In this document: piece after piece, positions 60,077 through 64,000 of the stretch
How the letters are laid out: the number at the start of each line of letters is the position of its first letter
Position numbering within the stretch: position 1 is the stretch's first letter
The notes under the pieces: model-generated
The model's input: only the letters and a program-made list of their open reading frames with translations
The model's database searches: none
What the model was told of the DNA's origin: nothing
Source: CAKSFT01 sp045544615
Lineage (GTDB): Bacteria; Bacillota; Clostridia; UBA1381
DNA length: 64,000 bases
Reading direction: 5' to 3'
NCBI GenBank assembly: GCA_045544615.1
Contig: JAZPZI010000008.1
Span: 62,001-126,000, forward strand
Translations under genes and position numbers: made by a program

Positions 60077-61561
60077 TCAGATTGATTTTGTAACCTTTTT
60101 CCAAGTTTCGTAAGCATTGTCCCAGGCTGGTGAGTCAACAGGTGTGTATTTTGCAATATCGAATGAATTTCTTACAACCTTTCTGCCCTCGGCAAGGTCG
60201 GCAATCGCACCGCAGGCAATTCCCTGAACAATGACATTTCCGATACTTGTTGCCTCAACAGGTCCTGTTGAAACTGTTCTCTTGGTGGCGTTTGCGGTGA
60301 ACTGACAAATCATCTTGTCCTTGATTCCGCCGCCAACGATATTTATTACATTGTACTTTTTGCCTGTAACATCTTCCATACCCTCAACAGTCTCACGGTA
60401 CTTGAATGCAAGGCTCTGTGCGATACAACGGATGATTTCGCCCTTTGTTTCGGGAACCTTCTGACCTGTCTTTTCGCAGTATTCACGGATACGCTTTGGC
60501 ATATTGCCCGGTGTCTGGAATGCAGGGTAGTCAGGGTCGATAAAGCTCTCAAACGGAGTTGCCGCATTTGCCTGAGCCTCAAGCTCGTTAAAGCTCAATA
60601 CTTCGCCCTCACGCTCCCACTGACGCTTTGATTCCTGAATGAGCCACAAGCCCATAATATTTTTCAGGAATCTGACCGTCTTGTTTACGCCACCTTCATT
60701 TGTGAAGTTATACTTGAGCGCATCTGCGGTGATGTTAGGCTCTTTCAATTCAACGCCCATAAGTGACCATGTACCGCTTGAGATGTAGATGAAGTCCTCA
60801 TCGCCTTCAACCGGAACAGAAGCAACAGCAGAGCCTGTGTCGTGCGATGCAACTGCAAATACCGGGATTTCACCAACGCCGAGTTCTTCTGAAAGTTCAG
60901 GGCGGAGTGTTCCGACAAGGTTTCCGGGATAGATTATGTCGGCGAAAATATCGGTTGGAAGTCCCATTTTGTCGAGGAGTTCGGTTGCCCATGTATGTGT
61001 CTTTGAATCAAACATCTGTGATGTTGATGCGATTGTGTATTCGTTCTTTTTAACGCCTGTTAAGAAGAAGTTGAAAAGGTCAGGCATAAAGAGCAGGGTT
61101 TTAGCATTCTTCAGGGCTACATCGTTTGAAAGCTTTGCAGCAAGGAGCTGGAAAAGTGTATTGAACCAGTTGAATGCGATACCTGTCTTATTGTAGATTT
61201 CTTCTTTTGCAACAAGGTTGAAAGCCTCATCAAACATTCCGTCTGTTCTTGTGTCACGGTAGTGGTAAGGGTTTCCGAGGAGCTTGTCGTTTTCGTCTAA
61301 AAGTCCGTAGTCAACGCCCCAAGTGTCAATGCCGATACCGTCAATATCGCCGTCGCCCGAGTTCTGGCACTTCAAGATGCCCTGTTTGATTTCGTGGAAA
61401 AGTCTCAAAGCATCCCAATGAAATCCGCCGTTTACTAAAACAGGGTCGTTTGCAAAACGGTGCTTTTCTTCAAGAGTAATCTTTTCGCCGTCGAACTTTG
61501 CAAGCATTGCTCTTCCGCTTGATGCGCCAAAGTCAAAAGCGAGAAATTTATAAGTTTTCAT
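60077..61561 (-). CDS. rhaB: Rhamnulokinase
   Basis: This 494-residue FGGY-family kinase has 'FLAFDFGASSGRAMLAKFDGEKITLEEKHRFANDPV' at the N-terminus, 'GIGIDTWGVDYGLLDENDKLLGNPYHYRD' near 75 (typical of rhamnulokinases), 'VASHDTGSAVASVP' near 240 and 'NIVGGGIKDKMICQFTANA' near 400. It phosphorylates L-rhamnulose. Related FGGY kinases for fuculose cannot be excluded, but the 'GASSGR' start favours RhaB. No rhaA or rhaD is adjacent. Start ATG 61561 follows AGGAAG; a perfect promoter is directly upstream. Confidence 0.88.
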   Translation of the reverse strand: MKTYKFLAFDFGASSGRAMLAKFDGEKITLEEKHRFANDPVLVNGGFHWDALRLFHEIKQGILKCQNSGDGDIDGIGIDTWGVDYGLLDENDKLLGNPYHYRDTRTDGMFDEAFNLVAKEEIYNKTGIAFNWFNTLFQLLAAKLSNDVALKNAKTLLFMPDLFNFFLTGVKKNEYTIASTSQMFDSKTHTWATELLDKMGLPTDIFADIIYPGNLVGTLRPELSEELGVGEIPVFAVASHDTGSAVASVPVEGDEDFIYISSGTWSLMGVELKEPNITADALKYNFTNEGGVNKTVRFLKNIMGLWLIQESKRQWEREGEVLSFNELEAQANAATPFESFIDPDYPAFQTPGNMPKRIREYCEKTGQKVPETKGEIIRCIAQSLAFKYRETVEGMEDVTGKKYNVINIVGGGIKDKMICQFTANATKRTVSTGPVEATSIGNVIVQGIACGAIADLAEGRKVVRNSFDIAKYTPVDSPAWDNAYETWKKVTKSI

Positions 61562-61592
61562 AGCCAACACTTCCTTTATTATAGTTATTTTT

Positions 61593-61621
61593 ATTATACA
61601 TAAAATTCAAAATTCTGTCAA
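61593..61621 (-). promoter_or_regulatory. Consensus promoter of rhaB
   Basis: On the minus strand TTGACA (61616-61621) and TATAAT (61593-61598), 17-nt spacer, inside the 65-nt gap after the EamA gene. Confidence 0.85.
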
Positions 61622-61626
61622 GGCGA

Positions 61627-62526
61627 TTAAACTTTCTTCTCGGGTAGTTGTGAAATTATAATCGCAACAAACATAATTGCCGAGCCAATGTATTCCTGCA
61701 GTGACGGACTTTCGGCCAGGATGATGATGCCGGCAAGTACCGCAAAAACAGACTCAAAGCTCATAAGGAGTGATGCAACCGCAGGCTCGGTGTGCTTTTG
61801 CCCGATAATCTGGAGCGTGTATGCAATACCACAGGACATAATACCTGCATAGCAAATCGGGAGCCATGCGGTGAGAATGCTCTGAAAGCTTGGCTTTTCA
61901 AATATCAGCATCGCAATGCCCGATAAGATAAACATTGTAAAAAACTGCAAGCAGGAGAGCTTTACGCCGTCTGTGGTAGGCGAGAAGTGGTCAACCACGA
62001 GAATGTGTACCGAAAAACAAACCGCACAAAGCAGAGTGTAAATGTCGCCTTCTGCAATCGAGAAACCGTCCTTCATACATAGGAGGTAGAGCCCGATTAC
62101 GCCAAGCCCGACACATCCCCATACAACCGGTCTGACCTTCTTTTTTAAGAAAAGTCCCAAAACAGGAACGAGCAGTATGTACATTGCGGTGATAAAACCG
62201 GATTTTCCCGAGCTTGTGCCGAGGTTTATGCCTATCTGCTGTAAAGCCGCCGCAACGGTCAGCACTGCACCGCACAATAGTCCGCCGACAAGCAGGTTTT
62301 TCCTGTCGGTCCGGGTCGGCTTTTTGTATATGCCCTTTTTCTTTTTGATTAAATCAGATACGATAATTACCGGAACGAGTACGGCACTTCCCAAAATGGC
62401 ACGTGAGGTCTGGAATGTAAGCGGACCGACATGGTCCATAGCGACGGTTTGTGCCACGAATGCACAACCCCAGATAAGTGCCGCCAAAAGTAATAAAAAA
62501 TTGCAAGCAAGTCTTTTTGTGTTCAT
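61627..62526 (-). CDS. EamA/DMT superfamily transporter
   Basis: The 299-residue protein has about ten hydrophobic segments in two EamA repeats (about 8-140 and 160-295); landmarks are 'LLLLAALIWGCAFVAQ', 'LQQIGINLGTSSGKSGFITAMYILLVPVLGLFL' and 'VASLLMSFESVFAVLAGIIILAE'. These export amino acids, nucleosides or other metabolites; the substrate is unknown. GGAGGGGAA precedes the ATG. Confidence 0.87.
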   Translation of the reverse strand: MNTKRLACNFLLLLAALIWGCAFVAQTVAMDHVGPLTFQTSRAILGSAVLVPVIIVSDLIKKKKGIYKKPTRTDRKNLLVGGLLCGAVLTVAAALQQIGINLGTSSGKSGFITAMYILLVPVLGLFLKKKVRPVVWGCVGLGVIGLYLLCMKDGFSIAEGDIYTLLCAVCFSVHILVVDHFSPTTDGVKLSCLQFFTMFILSGIAMLIFEKPSFQSILTAWLPICYAGIMSCGIAYTLQIIGQKHTEPAVASLLMSFESVFAVLAGIIILAESPSLQEYIGSAIMFVAIIISQLPEKKV

Positions 62527-62637
62527 AAATTCCCCTCCACTAAAACTTAATTATATCATATATAAAATGAAAAATAAATACATTTTTTACCTTTTTATAA
62601 ACAATTTGTAAATTTAAAAAAATAGAGCTATTTTGGC

Positions 62638-62666
62638 TTGAAAAAACAGCAAAAGTATTGTATAAT
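62638..62666 (+). promoter_or_regulatory. Promoter of lon
   Basis: TTGAAA (62638-62643) and TATAAT (62661-62666) with 17 nt between. Confidence 0.7.
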
Positions 62667-62713
62667 ATAATTTGGATATTTATATGGCAAAATGAAAGGA
62701 ATGTGACATAAAT

Positions 62714-64000
62714 TTGAGAGAAAAATATGTACTCCCGATGATGGCACTCAGAGGAATTGTGGTATTTCCCGGTGCTACGGTGGGATTTGATGTTATAAGA
62801 GAAAAGTCAAAAAAGGCGTTAGATATTGCAATGGCAACCGACAGACGCATCTTTTTGCTTACCCAGAAAAATATTGATGCAGAAGACCCGGGCGAGCTTG
62901 ACCTCTATAAGATTGGCGTTATTGCCAAGGTAAAACGTGTTATGAAGATGCCGGGAAACATTGTACATGCAGTTGTTGAGGGTATCGAACGTGCAAGACT
63001 TGAAAAGGTTGAGGTGTGGCAGCCAAGCATTACTGCATCGTGCGAAAACTATGATGCAGAGGAGAGTATCGATGTTTTAGCAGACCAGGCGTTTGCAAGA
63101 AGTATCCAGGGTCATCTTGAAAGATACATCGAAGTGAATCCGAGATTCCCGGTTGAGCTTGCAATAGATAAAATCGAGCTTGGTGAAATCTCAAAGCTTA
63201 CCGATATAATTGTTTCAAACCTTACCTGTGGCTACTATGTGAAACAGGAAATGCTCGAGGTTATAGACCCATATGAGAGAGCGGAAAAAACAGCGGTGCT
63301 CCTTAAAAACGAAACCGCAATACTTCGCTTTAAGCGTGAGATAAATGATAAGGTTAAAAAGCAGATAGACGAAAACCAGAGAGAATATTTCCTGCGTGAG
63401 GAAATGAAGATAATCGAAGAAGAACTCGGCGATAAAGACGGATACTCGGAGGAGCTTTCGAACTACCGCAAGGCGATTATGGCAATCGGACTTGATGAGG
63501 TCTATGAAGAAAAGCTCTTAAAAGAGGTTGACCGCCTTGCAAAGATGCAGACGACTTCGCCCGATGCAGCAGTTACAAGAAACTATCTTGATAATGTTTT
63601 GGCGCTTCCGTGGAATAAATCAAGCGAAGAAAACCTGGATATTCTGGCGGCTGAAGATATACTTGAGGAGGATCATTTCGGACTCTCCGATGTAAAAAAG
63701 AGAATTATAGAACATCTTTCGGTACATAAACTAACCGGCGGAAAACAGGGAACAGTCATCTGCCTTGCAGGACCTCCGGGGACAGGAAAGACATCTATTG
63801 TGAAGTCGATTGCAAAGGCTTTGGGTCGTGAATATGTGAGGATTTCGCTCGGCGGTGTAAGAGACGAGGCAGATATCAGGGGACACAGAAAAACATATAT
63901 TGGCTCTATGCCGGGAAGAATTATAAGTGCAATGGAGCAGGCGGGAACAAAAAATCCGCTGATTCTTTTTGATGAACTCGACAAGATGGGTGCAGACTAT
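62714..64000 (+). CDS. lon: ATP-dependent Lon protease, 3' end cut by window edge
   Basis: The frame is open from TTG 62714 to the window end (429 codons of an expected 780-800). The start is a TTG: the frame is closed by a TGA at 62693 and no ATG/GTG precedes the conserved 'YVLPMMALRGIVVFPGATVGFDV'. AAAGGA lies about 13 nt upstream. The N-terminal substrate-binding domain (about 1-190) and coiled-coil ('REYFLREEMKIIEEELG' near 225) are followed by the AAA+ module with Walker A 'GPPGTGKTS' near 355, 'ISLGGVRDEADIRGHRKTYIGSMPGRI' near 378 and Walker B 'LILFDELDKMG' at the end. The Ser-Lys protease domain lies outside the window. Confidence 0.95.
   Translation, partial: MREKYVLPMMALRGIVVFPGATVGFDVIREKSKKALDIAMATDRRIFLLTQKNIDAEDPGELDLYKIGVIAKVKRVMKMPGNIVHAVVEGIERARLEKVEVWQPSITASCENYDAEESIDVLADQAFARSIQGHLERYIEVNPRFPVELAIDKIELGEISKLTDIIVSNLTCGYYVKQEMLEVIDPYERAEKTAVLLKNETAILRFKREINDKVKKQIDENQREYFLREEMKIIEEELGDKDGYSEELSNYRKAIMAIGLDEVYEEKLLKEVDRLAKMQTTSPDAAVTRNYLDNVLALPWNKSSEENLDILAAEDILEEDHFGLSDVKKRIIEHLSVHKLTGGKQGTVICLAGPPGTGKTSIVKSIAKALGREYVRISLGGVRDEADIRGHRKTYIGSMPGRIISAMEQAGTKNPLILFDELDKMGADY

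Noticed and set aside
63673..63984. 103-codon minus-strand frame near the right edge
   Set aside because: Antisense to the AAA+ domain of lon.

Overview
The window looks like a chromosomal segment from a spore-forming member of the Clostridia (Bacillota), probably an uncultured gut lineage. Reasons: AT-rich intergenic DNA with many TTGACA/TATAAT-type promoters and strong GGAGG ribosome binding sites; a SpoVM microprotein and a SipL-like SPOCS/LysM protein, which are spore-coat anchoring factors; high-molecular-weight rubredoxin; RNase J; a Na+-coupled decarboxylase cluster; and dispersed palindromic repeats of the type common in gut Clostridia. No rRNA, tRNA, CRISPR array, phage or transposase gene was seen, so the exact taxon cannot be read from this segment.

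Layout. 1-4.6 kb (minus): the 5' part of a secreted protein, then an operon YkgJ-type Cys-cluster protein / VanW-type wall protein / high-molecular-weight rubredoxin. 4.8-16.5 kb (plus): a divergent type IIA topoisomerase pair, a TagA-type glycosyltransferase, tmk, coaX, uvrB and uvrA. 16.5-17.9 kb (minus): an SPFH/NfeD membrane pair. 18.0-18.3 kb: two microproteins, the second being SpoVM. 18.3-21.6 kb: repeat-rich DNA surrounding a second large secreted protein, a paralogue of the one at the left edge. 21.6-27.9 kb: a biotin-dependent carboxyltransferase/decarboxylase operon (mmdA, oadG, biotin carrier, oadB, oadA) followed by tyrS. 28.0-31.4 kb: a DeoR-type regulator divergent from a zinc polyol dehydrogenase and a rare ribulose-phosphate epimerase-glycerophosphodiesterase fusion. 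31.7-33.4 kb: RNase J. 33.5-35.7 kb: a PocR/AraC regulator divergent from an FAD oxidoreductase. 35.8-36.1 kb: a 102-bp direct repeat. 36.1-39.0 kb (minus): rpmE, rpsO, pnp. 39.2-43.1 kb: a very large GH2 glycosidase. 43.1-47.7 kb (minus): a DUF896/TPR/GNAT/rarA/lepA operon. 47.8-49.1 kb: a Cys-rich microprotein, a hairpin array, and a NusG-II/Gx-transporter pair. 49.1-58.0 kb: an AraC regulator divergent from a sugar locus (GH3, Gfo/Idh oxidoreductase, TIM-barrel glycosidase candidate, sugar nucleotidyltransferase, N-acetylhexosamine-kinase-like protein, nagB). 58.5-62.5 kb (minus): sipL-like, rhaB and an EamA transporter. The right edge cuts lon after 429 codons.

How the genes fit together. 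Three metabolic modules stand out. (1) The mmdA/oadA/oadB set can link carboxyl transfer between C3/C4 acids to Na+ export. (2) The dehydrogenase plus epimerase-phosphodiesterase fusion forms a coherent hypothetical route from polyol-phosphodiesters (such as ribitol teichoic acid fragments) to pentose phosphates. (3) The 50-58 kb locus looks like cytoplasmic processing of N-acetylhexosamine-containing oligosaccharides. The intergenic DNA carries at least five families of palindromic or repeated sequence, two of which bracket the second secreted-protein gene in the same order on both sides.
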